From positions 43,203 through 107,202 of IMG/VR virus record IMGVR_UViG_3300042479_001216: a stretch of DNA of 64,000 bases. One strand, 5' to 3'. This stretch comes from a virus. A program made the translations under genes and the position numbers. A model generated the notes under the pieces. That model made no database searches and was not told the origin of the DNA. It saw only the letters and a program-made list of their open reading frames with translations. Within the stretch, counting starts at the first letter, position 1; the number at the start of each line of letters is the position of its first letter. Below are positions 8,372 through 17,913 of the stretch, one piece after another.

Positions 8372-9073
8372 TTATTTCAAATAACTATCAAGTTTATTCA
8401 TTAATTTTAATATATTAGTTGAGGGGTCAATTTTCTTTTCTTCTTCTAGTTTTTCATCATACTTATGCCTATCTTCCTTATTTGAGAATAGGTATGCCCC
8501 GGGTGTTGATGGGGATGAAACCAAATCAAAACAAATCAATTCAAAATCATCTTGAACCTCATTTTTCTCCCCAACTTTTTTAAGTGATCCAACCCCCCTA
8601 GAACTGATTCCTAGGCTCACTCCTTGCCTCATTAGATTTGCGGCAACATCACCCTTGGTTGACACAACACCGCTCTGGTGAAAGCCAGGAGAGGTTAATA
8701 GCAATAATTTACCCATTAGTATATTGCCATCCCACCAAATTTCTGTTATTAAGTGGGCAACTCTATCTAAGTCAATTAAGGATGATTCGGGGTGATTTAA
8801 TTCAGAAGTAGATAAACCCTTTTCAATAATTTGCTTATATCTTTCAGCCTCCCTTTTTAATATTTTTTCAGGATATGTTCTACCATTTCTATTTGGTACA
8901 TCATGCTTTTGCAATACAGCATAAAATTCAAAAGGGTTCTTATAATCTAACTTTTTGTTTTCTTGTATTAAATTAACATTTAATTGGTCTTTGGGATTAA
9001 TCCAACCAGCATCAGCCTCAATTAATATTCCATGACCAATTTCATTTGATTCTAATATTCTTAAACTATTCAT
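8372..9073 (-). CDS. Prohead core protease, T4 gp21-like
   Basis: A 233-residue serine protease that matures the prohead by cleaving scaffold, capsid and internal proteins. Family features visible: NRNGRTYP (residues 61-68), the catalytic His in ELNHPESS (His94) and the catalytic Ser in LGISSRGVGS (Ser157 or 158). T4 gp21 cuts after (I/L)-x-E. The N-terminus of this protein itself has such sites (RILE, ILIE/ADAG), consistent with self-processing. It lies between the portal region and the scaffold, the T4 gene order interrupted by three LRR genes. Confidence 0.9.
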   Translation of the reverse strand: MNSLRILESNEIGHGILIEADAGWINPKDQLNVNLIQENKKLDYKNPFEFYAVLQKHDVPNRNGRTYPEKILKREAERYKQIIEKGLSTSELNHPESSLIDLDRVAHLITEIWWDGNILMGKLLLLTSPGFHQSGVVSTKGDVAANLMRQGVSLGISSRGVGSLKKVGEKNEVQDDFELICFDLVSSPSTPGAYLFSNKEDRHKYDEKLEEEKKIDPSTNILKLMNKLDSYLK

Positions 9074-9084
9074 ATTATATTTTA

Positions 9085-9099
9085 TATAATAAATATATA
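9085..9099 (-). promoter_or_regulatory. Late-type AT-rich promoter motif
   Basis: Minus-strand TATATATTTATTATA, 12 bases before the prohead protease ATG. It matches the motif before the scaffold gene at 14 of 15 positions. Confidence 0.5.
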
Positions 9100-9111
9100 A
9101 AATGTTTTGTT

Positions 9112-9552
9112 TTATTGAATTAAATCTCTTTTTGTTATGAAAAAATCAAAATATTTGTTTTTAGAAATATTTTTATTATATATTTCTTTTATTATTTTTC
9201 TAACAGAGTCCTTTAATTCATTTGATTTAAAATCAACCCCAACTTTAGCAAATAAAGTTATTTCAAGGTTCATAAAAGATTTTTTATCTAACGAAAGACC
9301 ACTATGTCTAATATCCAAATCAACAATTGTTGATTTATGAAATAAATTCAAATCATTGACATCTAATATTGTGTGCTTAATATCCCTTGACTGGGTGCAA
9401 ACAATTTTTTTCCAGTTAGTATAGTCATCTTTTGGCTGAACCCAAGATTGAATATTTATGTAAATTGATTTTAATTCAATATAATCAATAGTACCGTAAA
9501 ATACTTTTAAATCATTAAATAACCTAAGTCTTATTTTTTTCCCATTCTTCAT
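9112..9552 (-). CDS. Hypothetical head-operon protein, 146 aa
   Basis: A 146-residue protein I do not recognise. It is rich in beta-strand-forming residues in its first two thirds and ends in a Lys/Asn-rich segment. No signal peptide or membrane helix is seen. It sits between the portal/coiled-coil gene pair and the prohead protease on the same strand, so a head assembly role is possible but inferred only from context. Confidence 0.7.
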   Translation of the reverse strand: MKNGKKIRLRLFNDLKVFYGTIDYIELKSIYINIQSWVQPKDDYTNWKKIVCTQSRDIKHTILDVNDLNLFHKSTIVDLDIRHSGLSLDKKSFMNLEITLFAKVGVDFKSNELKDSVRKIIKEIYNKNISKNKYFDFFITKRDLIQ

Positions 9553-9608
9553 TGATTGTTAATTGTTTATTTAAAAATAAACAAAAACAATATAATTATC
9601 AAATGAAA

Positions 9609-10313
9609 TTACCCATTTAATGATTTATTTAAATTTTTTATTTCATAATAATTCAATATATCAAACTTATCAGTTTTAACCTTATCAATTGCCTTTAATA
9701 TTTTTGTCTTAACTTCAGCATTTGTTTCGGTCAAAGACAATTCAACTAGTTTCTTCTCTGTATCAGATTTTAATGTTATAAAATCAGCATTTAATTTATT
9801 CTTATCTTCTTTTAATAATGATAAAATTTCCTTTTTTGTTTCCTCATTTAATGAATTAATATATTCATTAACTTTTGTATTAACAACTTTAACCATTGAA
9901 CTTATTGGTAAGTTAATTTTATTCTCATTAATTTTAATTGGTTGTACTAATACAGTTAAAATATTCTTTTTGATTTCAACCAATTCTTCAATACTTTTTG
10001 TTGATTCATAAACTAATTTATCAATATTTCCATATTCATTATTATCAAGTTTATTTAGGATGACTGGTATTTTAGATTTACTAATTAATTTCTTAGCCCA
10101 ATCAATGCCCTCATCCAGATAAGTTTTTGCCTCACTTTCAGTTAAACCCCTTGGCTTTGATAAATCACCATATAATACATATAATTTGGATAAATTTTTA
10201 TCCTTTAAAATATGCTTTTTAAAATTTTTTATGTTTTCTTTAAAAATCTTCTTATCTTTTACAGATTCTGAAAGATTATTTTCAATAATTGTTTTTACTC
10301 TACCAAATTTCAT
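9609..10313 (-). CDS. Helical protein with short propeptide-like N-terminus
   Basis: A 234-residue Lys/Glu-rich protein, largely alpha-helical, with probable coiled coil throughout. It begins MKFGRVKTIIE then NNLSES, an amphipathic helix ending in I-I-E, like other putative capsid-targeted proteins here. It lies between portal and prohead protease genes, where T4 encodes internal core components. I infer an internal or core head protein. Its own late-type motif overlaps the end of the portal gene. Confidence 0.7.
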   Translation of the reverse strand: MKFGRVKTIIENNLSESVKDKKIFKENIKNFKKHILKDKNLSKLYVLYGDLSKPRGLTESEAKTYLDEGIDWAKKLISKSKIPVILNKLDNNEYGNIDKLVYESTKSIEELVEIKKNILTVLVQPIKINENKINLPISSMVKVVNTKVNEYINSLNEETKKEILSLLKEDKNKLNADFITLKSDTEKKLVELSLTETNAEVKTKILKAIDKVKTDKFDILNYYEIKNLNKSLNG

Positions 10314-10324
10314 ATTTTTCTTTT

Positions 10325-10337
10325 TTTATAAATATTA
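10325..10337 (-). promoter_or_regulatory. Late-type AT-rich promoter motif
   Basis: Minus-strand TAATATTTATAAA overlapping the portal stop codon, 11 bases before the ATG at 10313. Same core as the other virion gene leaders. Confidence 0.4.
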
Positions 10338-12188
10338 TGAACCTAATAACTTTTTTAGTTCGTTTTCTAAATCCCCCAAAGATTTTTGACCTTTTGATAA
10401 TGGAATATAATTTGTTCCATTAAACTTGCTATGTTCAAGCAAAATATTCAAATTTCTATCTCTTGATTCTGGTGCTAAACCTGACTCTGCTGGTGGAGGT
10501 ATCCCCATATCCATACCACCCATATCATCCCCCATTGGAGGTGGTGGTGCACCCATATCCATACCACCCATATCCATACCACCCATATCATCCCCCATTG
10601 GAGGTGGTGGTGCTCCAGCAGTTGTTGTACCACCACTTACTGTACCATATAACTTATCAATATTATCAAATAATCCAGTTTTCTTAATAATGAGAGGGGT
10701 TTGTTTTAATTCTTCACCAACTGCTCTTTCAATTCTCTGTTGTTGTAAATCTAATCTAATCTCCTCATCAGAGAAACCAAAAATATGTTTTTTAGCCCAT
10801 GTTGCTGAAACTGGTGAAATACCTGTACCAGGATCCGCAACTGCATCCCTATAAAGACCAACCTTTTCTTTCCAAACATCAATCTTTAATAAATCTGATT
10901 GTGTTGATGGATTGGTTAATCCCAAAGTAAAATTAGATATTTCATCCTCAAAACCCAATAAAAATAAATGAATAATTGCAATTTTATTCAATTCAGATAT
11001 CATACATTTTTGTATTCTATTTATTGTTCTTGCAAATCTAATATCTTGTAACGCTAAAGTTTTTCCTTCACCAGCCACATCTTCAAAACCCAAGAATGTT
11101 TTTGGTATCCTTAATGCTGTAACCAATTTTTTCTGGATATACTCTATATCTGCAATTTCTCCAAGATTTGTTCCGCCAGGTAAAGTTTCAATGGGACTAC
11201 CTTGCCCGGGGTCTCTTACTGGTATAAAATAATCTTGGTCAACAGCCATTTGATTATATCTCATATCCACATTACCCGTTTTACTATCAACAATTTGTTC
11301 TCGTTTGAATTTATTTGCAACACGCTGTACATATGACTCAACATCATTATCATCCATATTACCAACAAAAACTTTAAATACCCTACGTTCTGGTGCTCTT
11401 GATGTTCTATATATTAACATAGCATCTTCTGCCAATAAAAGTTGTTTCCAAATACGCCTCGCTTTTTCCAATAAAGATGTACCATAAGGTAATTTTCTAT
11501 CATCTCCCAATATTCTAAAGTGAGCAACTTCCCAAGGCTGAAATTCCATCTGTTTATTTTTCCATTTGAATTTAAGGGATTGATTTTCTGATGACATTTC
11601 ACCATAATTTGGTGATTTTTCAGTACTACCTGGTTCTAATCTTTCTATTTCTATATTAGGTAATTGATTGCAACCAACAATGCCTTTTTCTGGGTCTAAC
11701 TTTAAATAGACAAAATTATCACCAAACTTAGCTGTATTCCTAGTCCACATAGGCAATGATGTGTTTATATCCAAAACATTATTAAATAAATCAGTTAGCA
11801 CCGATTTAATTCTTTTTGATTCAGAATATATTTGTAGCATATGACCATCTTCATTTGCTGTTGTTGATTCTTCAGCATATATATCTAATGCTGCCCCTAT
11901 TTCTGGCGTATACTCCATACTTTCAAAATCATAGACTGATGCTAATCTTGTTGGTTCATAATATACTGCTTGGGTATATAAGTGGTTATCAATCTTTGCC
12001 CATTGATTTGATAGATAAAATGATTGCTGGGCTTGTAATTTTTCCCTTTGATATTCATCTTTATTTTGCGTTCTTAATAACTCCTTCTTATCAAATTTAT
12101 ATGTTGGGATATCTTGATTTAAAAGAGAATTTGGTCCAAAAGTTGCAGATAACCTTTGCCAAACTGTTAGATTTTCATTATTACTCAT
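10335..12188 (-). CDS. Portal protein, T4 gp20-like
   Basis: A 617-residue portal vertex protein: the dodecameric ring through which DNA enters and leaves the head. Recognisable gp20 features include YTPEIGAALDIYAEES, KFGDNFVYLKLDPEKGIVG, WEVAHFRILGDDRKLPYGTSLLEKARRIWKQL, LLAEDAMLIYRTSRAPERRVF and PKTFLGFEDVAGEGKTLALQDIRFARTI, a very conserved portal stretch. The C-terminus carries a low-complexity tail with two copies of APPPPMGDDMGGMDMG, unlike T4. It lies immediately downstream of the terminase gene, the usual order. Confidence 0.93.
   Translation of the reverse strand: MSNNENLTVWQRLSATFGPNSLLNQDIPTYKFDKKELLRTQNKDEYQREKLQAQQSFYLSNQWAKIDNHLYTQAVYYEPTRLASVYDFESMEYTPEIGAALDIYAEESTTANEDGHMLQIYSESKRIKSVLTDLFNNVLDINTSLPMWTRNTAKFGDNFVYLKLDPEKGIVGCNQLPNIEIERLEPGSTEKSPNYGEMSSENQSLKFKWKNKQMEFQPWEVAHFRILGDDRKLPYGTSLLEKARRIWKQLLLAEDAMLIYRTSRAPERRVFKVFVGNMDDNDVESYVQRVANKFKREQIVDSKTGNVDMRYNQMAVDQDYFIPVRDPGQGSPIETLPGGTNLGEIADIEYIQKKLVTALRIPKTFLGFEDVAGEGKTLALQDIRFARTINRIQKCMISELNKIAIIHLFLLGFEDEISNFTLGLTNPSTQSDLLKIDVWKEKVGLYRDAVADPGTGISPVSATWAKKHIFGFSDEEIRLDLQQQRIERAVGEELKQTPLIIKKTGLFDNIDKLYGTVSGGTTTAGAPPPPMGDDMGGMDMGGMDMGAPPPPMGDDMGGMDMGIPPPAESGLAPESRDRNLNILLEHSKFNGTNYIPLSKGQKSLGDLENELKKLLGS
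10500..10612 (-). repeat. In-gene repeat encoding PPPPMGDDMGGMDMG
   Basis: Two copies of a unit of about 50-60 bases (with CCCATTGGAGGTGGTGGTGC) in the 3' part of the portal gene encode Pro/Met/Asp/Gly-rich segments. Confidence 0.75.
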
Positions 12189-12200
12189 AATATATTATAT

Positions 12201-13952
12201 TTATCTTCCACCAAATAACCAATTATATTTTTGGTAATCATTTACATTTGGGGTATTTATTCCATCTTTACCATTGGCATTTGATATCATTGGATTAAAA
12301 TAGAGTGATTGTTCAGTATATGTATTTGTATGTGTACTCCAAGAATTAATCATTGCTTTTGTGTGGTTTGTTACTTTTTCCAAAACTTGAAAAGACTTTT
12401 CTGCAACATAAGTAGCCATTGCTATTGCCATAATACAATCATCATGATGCCCCTTCTGGTGATCAGGTCTCCCATTTATATATATAAAGGTATTCATTTC
12501 ATTGTATAGTCTATTTGAATAAATTTTAAAACCATGTCTTAATGCTTCTTCATAAGATGCAATCATTTGAACTCTTTTGTTATTGAAATTTATTCCAGGA
12601 ATCCTTTCATACATTTTTGGGTCATACTTCCATTTATTATTTGTATCAACATTATCATAATATAAACTTGGATAATTCATTTCTTGTAATTTCCTAGATG
12701 TTGCAACTCCCATTCCACCAGTCAAATCGACAACAACAAATGCCCTATACATTGTACACCATTTATACACAACTTCTGCTAATATATCTGGGGGTATTTT
12801 GCCAACATATTCCAAAACTTGTTCTTGTGTATCAAAATCAATAATCTGAATTGTTGAAAAATCTTCTGAATCGCCCCTTGATACATCAACACCTGCAACA
12901 TACCTATGACCATTTTCTGGCTCTTTAAACATCCATAAACTATTTCCCATCAATTTTGATATGGGGTTTGCCAATTGGTTCTTTAAGATATTTGTTAATA
13001 ATTCTGAATCAAATACATTATCACCTGACCCCAAGAAATTACTTTCAATCTCTTGTGAAACTTTTCTTTTATCATATTTTAATTTCTTCACCATACCCTC
13101 ATACCAAGATGAACATGGTTTATAACCTTCTTCAATATGGTCAATCACTACTTGATGGTCTCTTTCGTATGAATTCTCATGTGATAAATCTAATATATCA
13201 TCTTTGGTATATTCTTCTTTATTTAAAAGATAATGAATCATATCTTTTGTCTTTACCAAAAATAAATCTTTTGTATATCTTGGATCCCTATACCAAACCA
13301 TTTCAGTAATCTTGAACTCATTCATATTACGCAATGCTTGGTCATATATCTCATAATATATCCTATCATAACCATTTGGTGTTGATATTACCACAACCTT
13401 ACCCCCTGTTGATAGCGATGCCATAGAGGCTGCCCAAAAGTCGGGGTCAGCATCAATATAGGCTGCCTCATCAAATATCAATGTGGTGGGTGTATAACCC
13501 CTTAACGCATCTTTTGATGTTGCCACTGCTTTAACCTCACAATCATTGTTTAATTTAAAATGCCTTGCTGAATTTTTTTCAGATGAAAATCCAATACCAA
13601 CCCAATTAGGCCATTGTTCTGTAAAATGTCTAACCTTATTAGCCATCTCAACTGCGGTATCCAATTTGTTGGCAATAATTAACACTTTTTCAGGTTTATT
13701 CTTATTTGCAAATGCTAATTTTTTTGATATCCAAGCAGCTGTAACCGTTGACACCCCAGCCTGCCTATACTTTAATGCAATATTTTCATTATATGAATCA
13801 AAATCCTCAATCAATTTTACTTGGTCTGGAAATAAATCTAATGGTACATATCTTTTAACTGTATTGTCATATGTTTGTAAATATGTCTTTAAACAATATG
13901 GTGTGCTTTTTATACATTTGGCTGATTCAATCAATACTTGATCTCTTGTCAT
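12201..13952 (-). CDS. Terminase large subunit, T4 gp17-like
   Basis: A 583-residue packaging motor with an N-terminal ATPase and a C-terminal nuclease. From this start, the Walker A-like motif KYRQAGVST is at about 61-69 and Walker B LIFDEAAYI at about 159-167. VVVISTPNG follows (coupling motif). The RNase H-like nuclease shows GVDVSRGDS (Asp356), VVDLTGGMG (Asp409) and HHDDCIMA near residue 500. I chose the ATG at 13952 rather than 13979 because the AT-rich late motif (13961-13974) would otherwise lie inside the gene. First gene of the portal/protease block. Confidence 0.93.
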   Translation of the reverse strand: MTRDQVLIESAKCIKSTPYCLKTYLQTYDNTVKRYVPLDLFPDQVKLIEDFDSYNENIALKYRQAGVSTVTAAWISKKLAFANKNKPEKVLIIANKLDTAVEMANKVRHFTEQWPNWVGIGFSSEKNSARHFKLNNDCEVKAVATSKDALRGYTPTTLIFDEAAYIDADPDFWAASMASLSTGGKVVVISTPNGYDRIYYEIYDQALRNMNEFKITEMVWYRDPRYTKDLFLVKTKDMIHYLLNKEEYTKDDILDLSHENSYERDHQVVIDHIEEGYKPCSSWYEGMVKKLKYDKRKVSQEIESNFLGSGDNVFDSELLTNILKNQLANPISKLMGNSLWMFKEPENGHRYVAGVDVSRGDSEDFSTIQIIDFDTQEQVLEYVGKIPPDILAEVVYKWCTMYRAFVVVDLTGGMGVATSRKLQEMNYPSLYYDNVDTNNKWKYDPKMYERIPGINFNNKRVQMIASYEEALRHGFKIYSNRLYNEMNTFIYINGRPDHQKGHHDDCIMAIAMATYVAEKSFQVLEKVTNHTKAMINSWSTHTNTYTEQSLYFNPMISNANGKDGINTPNVNDYQKYNWLFGGR

Positions 13953-13960
13953 ATTTTGTT

Positions 13961-13974
13961 TTTTTATAAATACA
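13961..13974 (-). promoter_or_regulatory. Late-type AT-rich promoter motif
   Basis: Minus-strand GTATTTATAAAAAA just before the preferred terminase ATG. It supports the shorter start. Confidence 0.45.
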
Positions 13975-13987
13975 TACAAAATAAAAA

Positions 13988-14016
13988 AACCCCCAAACTA
14001 ATTAAGAATGGGGGTT
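13988..14016. terminator. Hairpin terminator (CCCCC/GGGGG)
   Basis: AACCCCC (13988-13994) pairs with GGGGGTT (14010-14016). The loop contains ACTAATTAAGAAT, and the same stem and loop recur at 19193-19219. Confidence 0.75.
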
Positions 14017-14036
14017 AATTCTATGAAAAATAAAAA

Positions 14037-15383
14037 TTAATTTAACATATTTGCATCTCTCAAATTTTTAAGTAATTCAGGTAAACTGACATCCATATAG
14101 TCATTTGGGTCAAAATTTTTAACTTGTTTACCACCAGAATATGTGTTGTCTGGGGTATTTGTATCATCATCATCATCATCTTGGTCACCTAAACCACCAT
14201 CATCAAATTGACTCATTAAATAATCAAGATATCTTTGCTTACCTTCTCTTGCAGCAGCAACTAAGTCTTTAAATTCATTTTGAGCATATGAATTATCACT
14301 AGGATTAGTTGATATAACATATTTCATTAAGTTAAGAAATTCTTTTGCAGGTATTTTATACAATTCAACAAAAAAGAAATTAATTAATCCAATATCTGAT
14401 TTGTCCAATACATCCATTGGTAAAATATTTCTTATCTTCTTTAAGATGGCTGGCCCAATTCTTAAACCCTCTGTTTCTGCTTTTAATGTATCTGCTTGAC
14501 CTAATGTCATATTAGCTGTATCAGTATCAGAAGGATAACCTTGTCTTGCTAATGCTTCTTGAACTCCCTTACCTATTTCATGGCATAGAACTGGAAAAAT
14601 AAATCCAGCAGCATTTATAACAGTTTTTAATTCATTTGTTTCCTTATCTTCTTCATCATCAACTTCAACAGCACCAGCAACTCCACCACCACCACTAGCC
14701 ATATCCATATAATCTTCATTTAAATAATAAAAATGAAGATCAATTAATGGTAATGTTGATTTATATAATTGAAATAATCTTGGATTAATTTCATCCAATC
14801 TTGCTTTTATTTCTGGCTTTTCATAAATGTATTGGACTTTTTTCCCTGTACCACCAATTAAAGCATTAATAATATCTCTTTTAAATACTTCATCATCCAA
14901 CACCTCTTGTTCCTCAAAAGTTAATTCATCCTCTATTTCCTCTTTATTTTGTTTCATTTTGCCAACCACATCATTACCTGGCATATCTAATGTTGCATTA
15001 ATAGTAAATGTTTCATCAGAAATTTCCATTTCATTTAATGTCCCTTCAATTGCTAACTCTACTAATTCATCACTATTTGATTGTTCAATCTCTTGAATTG
15101 CTCTAACATTTCTAAACATAGTGGTTGATATTATGCTAGCCAATTCATTTGGTGTCAAATCATCCTTACCAACTACATCTCTAACCTTTTCAACCAAGTC
15201 ATTAAATGAATCACTATATAATTTTTGAACATCAGCAGCACCCCTCTTAAAGGCTGGGTTTTTAGCAAACATACTTTCAGGGTCAGCCAATTTCTTTTCA
15301 AGTCTTGGATCCATTCTTTCAGAACCACTATAATCTAATTGCTCCTTTAGTTTTCTTTTTATTAATTTATTAATATCCTTCAT
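14037..15383 (-). CDS. Probable structural protein with propeptide-like start
   Basis: A 448-residue protein that starts with a basic amphipathic helix MKDINKLIKRKLKE (site L-K-E at residue 14). The body is helical and acidic, with a Gly-rich spot (ASGGGGVAGA) near residue 230 and an Asp run (DQDDDDDD) near 400. No known domain recognised. A hairpin ends the transcript right after it. Position next to the packaging/head genes and the start motif suggest a virion or internal head protein; that is inference. Confidence 0.72.
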   Translation of the reverse strand: MKDINKLIKRKLKEQLDYSGSERMDPRLEKKLADPESMFAKNPAFKRGAADVQKLYSDSFNDLVEKVRDVVGKDDLTPNELASIISTTMFRNVRAIQEIEQSNSDELVELAIEGTLNEMEISDETFTINATLDMPGNDVVGKMKQNKEEIEDELTFEEQEVLDDEVFKRDIINALIGGTGKKVQYIYEKPEIKARLDEINPRLFQLYKSTLPLIDLHFYYLNEDYMDMASGGGGVAGAVEVDDEEDKETNELKTVINAAGFIFPVLCHEIGKGVQEALARQGYPSDTDTANMTLGQADTLKAETEGLRIGPAILKKIRNILPMDVLDKSDIGLINFFFVELYKIPAKEFLNLMKYVISTNPSDNSYAQNEFKDLVAAAREGKQRYLDYLMSQFDDGGLGDQDDDDDDTNTPDNTYSGGKQVKNFDPNDYMDVSLPELLKNLRDANMLN

Positions 15384-16162
15384 TAGTTTTCAAAATTTAG
15401 TAATTGCATAATGTTATCTATAATAGCGTTTTTTGCCTTTTCAGGTGAAATTGCTTTTGGTGTTGTATTAACTTTTGGGTTTGGGTTAATAAATGGGTTA
15501 TCTCTCCTTGTTGGTTTTGTTGTTGGTTTTGCTGGTTTTACAACTGGCTTTGTTTCAGTATTTGCTTTTGGGTCTGGATTAACTTTTGGATTTGGGTTGA
15601 TGAATGGATTATCCCTTCTTGTTGGTTTTGTAGTTGGTTTTGCTGGCTTTACAACTGGCTTAGTAGTTGGTGTATCATATTCTCTTAAATGCCTCAATAA
15701 TGCACTTTTTGTTACTTTTGGTTTTGAATAAGATTCAATCATTCTATCCATTTCATTTTCAATAAAAACATCAATTGGATTTACGCCTTCTTTCACACCT
15801 TTCTTAACATCCATAACACATCTTTCATATTTTTTAAGTTGTGATTTTGTCCACTCACTTCTTTCAGATGTTCCAAATTCTTTTTTTAATTGTGCTGTAC
15901 AAATTGCAAAAGGATTTTTTGTTTGAGATTTTTTCTTTGCCTCACCCATTTCCTTTTTCTCAAGTCTAACATTATAACCTTTAGCAACTAATTGCATTGC
16001 CTTTGGTTCATTTTTAGTTATAATACTACCCTTGGTTGATGTAGTTTGCTCTGTCACTAATTTTGAATATAAATAATTTATATTGTTCTCACTCATACCT
16101 CTTAAAGTTTGCATTGAAAATCCACCCTCTAAAAGTGATATTACTTTTTTATTAATTTTCAT
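15383..16162 (-). CDS. Pro/Lys repeat protein with propeptide-like start
   Basis: A 259-residue basic protein that begins MKINKKVISLLE then GGFSM (L-L-E at residue 12). A middle module (NPFAICTAQLKKEFG, WTKSQLKKYERCV, about residues 80-115) has two Cys and resembles a small module seen in phage structural proteins. The C-terminal third is a duplicated linker (TKPVVKPAKPTTKPTRRDN, then PFINPNPKVN). Start and stop overlap neighbouring genes by one base to a few bases. Likely virion-associated; function unknown. Confidence 0.72.
   Translation of the reverse strand: MKINKKVISLLEGGFSMQTLRGMSENNINYLYSKLVTEQTTSTKGSIITKNEPKAMQLVAKGYNVRLEKKEMGEAKKKSQTKNPFAICTAQLKKEFGTSERSEWTKSQLKKYERCVMDVKKGVKEGVNPIDVFIENEMDRMIESYSKPKVTKSALLRHLREYDTPTTKPVVKPAKPTTKPTRRDNPFINPNPKVNPDPKANTETKPVVKPAKPTTKPTRRDNPFINPNPKVNTTPKAISPEKAKNAIIDNIMQLLNFEN
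15463..15690 (-). repeat. In-gene duplicated linker (KPAKPTTKPTRRDNPF)
   Basis: Two direct copies of a stretch of about 100-110 bases encode the Pro/Lys-rich linker. The copies differ by few bases. Confidence 0.75.
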
Positions 16163-16544
16163 AAGTCATAATTTTTTCAAATTCTAATACTAAATCTCTT
16201 TCATATAGTTTATTTTTTATTTCTTGTTCAGTTTCACCAAACTTGAATACCAATCTATTTTTAACATCTTCATTTACTTCCCAACCTAGTGCAATAACTC
16301 CATCAACAGAATCTATCATTGAAAAATAATCTGAATTTTGTATTAAATATAATGATACATCTTCTGTTGTTAATTGTCCAACTTTTGTAATATATTTTAA
16401 TTCTGGTGGCTTTGGATATCCATTTGATGGTTTGGCTTCCCAACTTTCCCCCCAAACTGAATCAGAAGATGAAAATATAAATTCATATATAAAATCACCT
16501 TTATAATTGATGCCTAATGAGTTTATGAAAATTAATCTATTCAT
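16152..16544 (-). CDS. Hypothetical protein, 130 aa
   Basis: A 130-residue protein with no motif I recognise. It has mixed secondary structure, several Trp residues and a charged C-terminus. It overlaps the next gene by 11 bases and abuts the previous one, so it belongs to the same minus-strand unit. Structural or chaperone roles are both possible. Confidence 0.7.
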   Translation of the reverse strand: MNRLIFINSLGINYKGDFIYEFIFSSSDSVWGESWEAKPSNGYPKPPELKYITKVGQLTTEDVSLYLIQNSDYFSMIDSVDGVIALGWEVNEDVKNRLVFKFGETEQEIKNKLYERDLVLEFEKIMTYEN

Positions 16545-17899
16545 TATATGATATCTCCTTTTTTATTTATCTTAACTGTTCTTTCGTTTAATTTCAATAT
16601 AATATTACCCAAGTTTGATTTGCCCATAACTTTAAATCTTTTATATTTATTTAAAAAACTTTCAGCAGCTAAATATTGGTTTCTGGTTTCAGATAAAACA
16701 TTTATTGATTTTAAATTTTCTTTTAAGAATTTTGCATTTTTATTCTTCCTTTGTTCTGCTAATATTTTTTCTTGTGGGGTTAATTCAAAGTATCTTGATA
16801 AAATGTTGTCCACTTTGGATTCAGAATATCTCTTTTTTGGTGCATAACTTTCATCACCCCCTGGTGGTGGTGGCATTTGACCCATACTTGCCCTATTACC
16901 CCCATTTGCTGGTGGTGGCATTTGACCCATATAAGGCATTTCACCCATATCCTCATCACCCATATCAGGCATTTCACCCATATCCTCATCACCCATATCA
17001 GGCATTTCACCCATATCCTCATCACCCATATCAGGCATTTCACCCATATCTTCATCGCCCATATCTTCACCCCCTTCAAATTTTGACATAATATCATCAA
17101 GATCCTCTTCATCAAGGGCTTCAATATTTAATGATGAAATAACCATATTAATAACATATTTAATTTCTTCTGAAGTTAAACCTTCTTCATTTTCTAATGC
17201 TCTGATTTTCTGTGTTAATCTGCCTGTTAATTTTTGTATGGTTTTAAATGTAATTTGTTCTTCACCTTTTTTTGATTTATCACCCATTTCATCATCGCCC
17301 ATATCTGACATATCATCACCCATTTCATCATCACCCATATCTGGCATTTCACCACCCATATCATCCATAGGAGGCATTTCACCCCCTTCTGGTGGTGGCA
17401 TACCCATATCACCCATATCACCTCCACCATCCAATGGAGATGGGGGTAATTCTGGCTGTGGAACTGCTGGTGGTGCTGGTGGTGGCATAGGAACGTCACC
17501 CATATCATCAACAGGTGGTTTTGGTGTTTTTAATGTATATTTCTTTTGCTCACCAAATAATGAAATACCATCTGGGTTATCATAAATTTCATTTAATTCT
17601 TTGGTAATTAAATTTAACTTCTTTAATGCTTGTGAATATGATCTATAGTATGTTCTATTTTTCATTGGCTCAATATAATCCAATGTTGATTCGGTTAATC
17701 CTCTTTTGATTATATATCCAACTTTTTCCTTAATAATAAAATATTTATTACCATCAGGTAGATTTATATCATATTCTTTTGAGCTAGTTTCATTGATATT
17801 TTGTCTATCAACTTCCTTATACATAGCAATTTCTAACATTCTATTTAGCTTTGCACTACCTTGTAGTTTTTCACTACCAATTGGTTTTAATTTACTCAT
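16544..17899 (-). CDS. Probable structural protein with Met/Asp/Pro repeats
   Basis: A 451-residue protein with three parts. The N-terminal globular region (about 1-125) contains YFIIKEKVGYIIKRGLTES. The middle is a long low-complexity stretch: proline runs (MPPPAPPAVPQP), then MGDxEMGD units and four copies of MGEMPDMGDED. The C-terminal region is helical (VDNILSRYFELTPQEKILAEQR) and ends in a basic segment. The Met/Asp-rich composition resembles the portal tail and the scaffold repeats. No homolog recognised; head-associated by context. Confidence 0.7.
   Translation of the reverse strand: MSKLKPIGSEKLQGSAKLNRMLEIAMYKEVDRQNINETSSKEYDINLPDGNKYFIIKEKVGYIIKRGLTESTLDYIEPMKNRTYYRSYSQALKKLNLITKELNEIYDNPDGISLFGEQKKYTLKTPKPPVDDMGDVPMPPPAPPAVPQPELPPSPLDGGGDMGDMGMPPPEGGEMPPMDDMGGEMPDMGDDEMGDDMSDMGDDEMGDKSKKGEEQITFKTIQKLTGRLTQKIRALENEEGLTSEEIKYVINMVISSLNIEALDEEDLDDIMSKFEGGEDMGDEDMGEMPDMGDEDMGEMPDMGDEDMGEMPDMGDEDMGEMPYMGQMPPPANGGNRASMGQMPPPPGGDESYAPKKRYSESKVDNILSRYFELTPQEKILAEQRKNKNAKFLKENLKSINVLSETRNQYLAAESFLNKYKRFKVMGKSNLGNIILKLNERTVKINKKGDII
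16930..17070 (-). repeat. Tandem repeat encoding MGEMPDMGDED
   Basis: About four tandem copies of a 33-36 base unit (CATATCAGGCATTTCACCC on the plus strand) lie inside the 451-residue gene. Looser related repeats continue to about 17420. Confidence 0.8.
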
Positions 17900-17913
17900 T
17901 TTTTATATTTTTT

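Noticed and set aside
15411-15731. 106-codon plus-strand frame opposite the Pro/Lys repeat gene
   Set aside because: Hydrophobic repeat translation of the complementary strand of a tandem repeat; no promoter or leader.
16705-17511. Long plus- and minus-strand frames rich in His/Pro/Tyr or Trp/Ile opposite the Met/Asp repeat gene
   Set aside because: They are frame shadows of a low-complexity repeat, where any frame stays open.
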